From NCBI RefSeq assembly GCF_021390155.1, contig NZ_CP089985.1:4041001-4105000 (forward strand): a stretch of 64,000 nt of DNA, in the 5' to 3' direction. A program made the position numbers and the translations under genes. The DNA is from Pseudomonas sp. HN11 (GTDB lineage: Bacteria; Pseudomonadota; Gammaproteobacteria; Pseudomonadales; Pseudomonadaceae). This document shows positions 63,833 to 64,000 of this stretch, in pieces. Position 1 is the first letter of the stretch. The number at the start of each line of letters is the position of its first letter. The notes under the pieces are model-generated. The model was not told the DNA's origin. It was given only the letters and a program-made list of their open reading frames with translations, and did not search any database.

Positions 63833-64000
63833 AAGCCTCGACGTTTCAAACCCTCATTGTCGGCTCACTTTGCCTGGCGGTCTCCGGGCTGAGTGGTGGT
63901 TTGTATAACCAGTATCAACGCGTGACCGAGCTGGAAAATGCGAACGCCCAACGCGTACAGACCCTGGATACCCTGCAACGTGATTCAAGCACCCTCTTGG
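63829..64000 (+). CDS. Membrane-anchored coiled-coil protein, 3' end outside window
   Basis: The first 57 codons are visible. A signal-anchor helix (about residues 8-27, LIVGSLCLAVSGLSGGLYN) is followed by a coiled-coil-like heptad stretch (YQRVTELENANAQRVQTLDTLQ). It overlaps the pilL stop as ATGA, so it belongs to the pilus operon. The family cannot be fixed from this part. Confidence 0.75.
   Translation, partial: MKASTFQTLIVGSLCLAVSGLSGGLYNQYQRVTELENANAQRVQTLDTLQRDSSTLL

Noticed and set aside
1..64000. CRISPR arrays, rRNA, tRNA, intact insertion sequences, integrase
   Set aside because: Looked for on both strands by eye and none found; small or degraded ones could be missed.

Overview
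The window reads as a mobile region of a gamma-proteobacterium, most likely a Pseudomonas. The right-hand 14.5 kb (about 49.5-64.0 kb) is the conserved replication, partition and pilus end of an integrative and conjugative element (ICE) of the PFGI-1 / pKLC102 / SPI-7 class. In order, all on the + strand unless noted, it holds: a conserved hypothetical gene, an AlpA-type regulator, ParA, a small protein, a ParB-family protein, DUF2857, an STY4528-type replication protein, a PFL_4669-type protein, DUF3158, SSB, topoisomerase III, a small minus-strand protein, an XRE regulator, a hairpin-rich non-coding stretch, DUF3577/STY4534, a small CxxC protein, RadC, a conserved hypothetical, PilL-N and the start of one more gene. 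Several neighbours overlap by ATGA, so translation is probably coupled. No integrase, tRNA, transposase or CRISPR array is visible, so neither end of the element is in view.

The left 49 kb is a mosaic of short, self-contained modules that look more AT-rich than the ICE core. From the left: a haem cytochrome b / molybdopterin oxidoreductase / MXKDX-repeat operon; a phosphoribosyltransferase-HAD fusion followed by a DNA polymerase II homologue that has lost its proofreading aspartates; thioredoxin; an osmoprotectant-type ABC importer joined to an FMN monooxygenase; mug and a DUF3800 gene; a TetR-controlled MexEF-OprN-type RND pump; a DUF7002 protein; a second TetR type with DUF1272; a FixL/FixJ-like two-component pair and a chemoreceptor; an MFS / NTF2-like / DJ-1 / cysteine hydrolase block; a nitroreductase; more TetR and LysR regulators; ogt and alkA; two PEP-mutase-family enzymes; an Old Yellow Enzyme and a short-chain dehydrogenase.

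Three themes tie the cargo together. First, electrophile and xenobiotic handling: RND pump, MFS, OYE, nitroreductase, SDR, flavin monooxygenase, DJ-1 and cysteine hydrolase. Second, DNA repair or mutagenesis: exonuclease-dead Pol II, mug, ogt and alkA. Third, two local regulatory networks. One has three close paralogous TetR repressors and a recurring TAGATGATG motif, which sits inside the -35/-10 spacer of two promoters. The other has a pair of paralogous TetR repressors and five copies of the palindrome ATCTATCGATAGAT or a near match, spread over 21 kb. Assignments rest on motif recognition by eye; no database search was possible.
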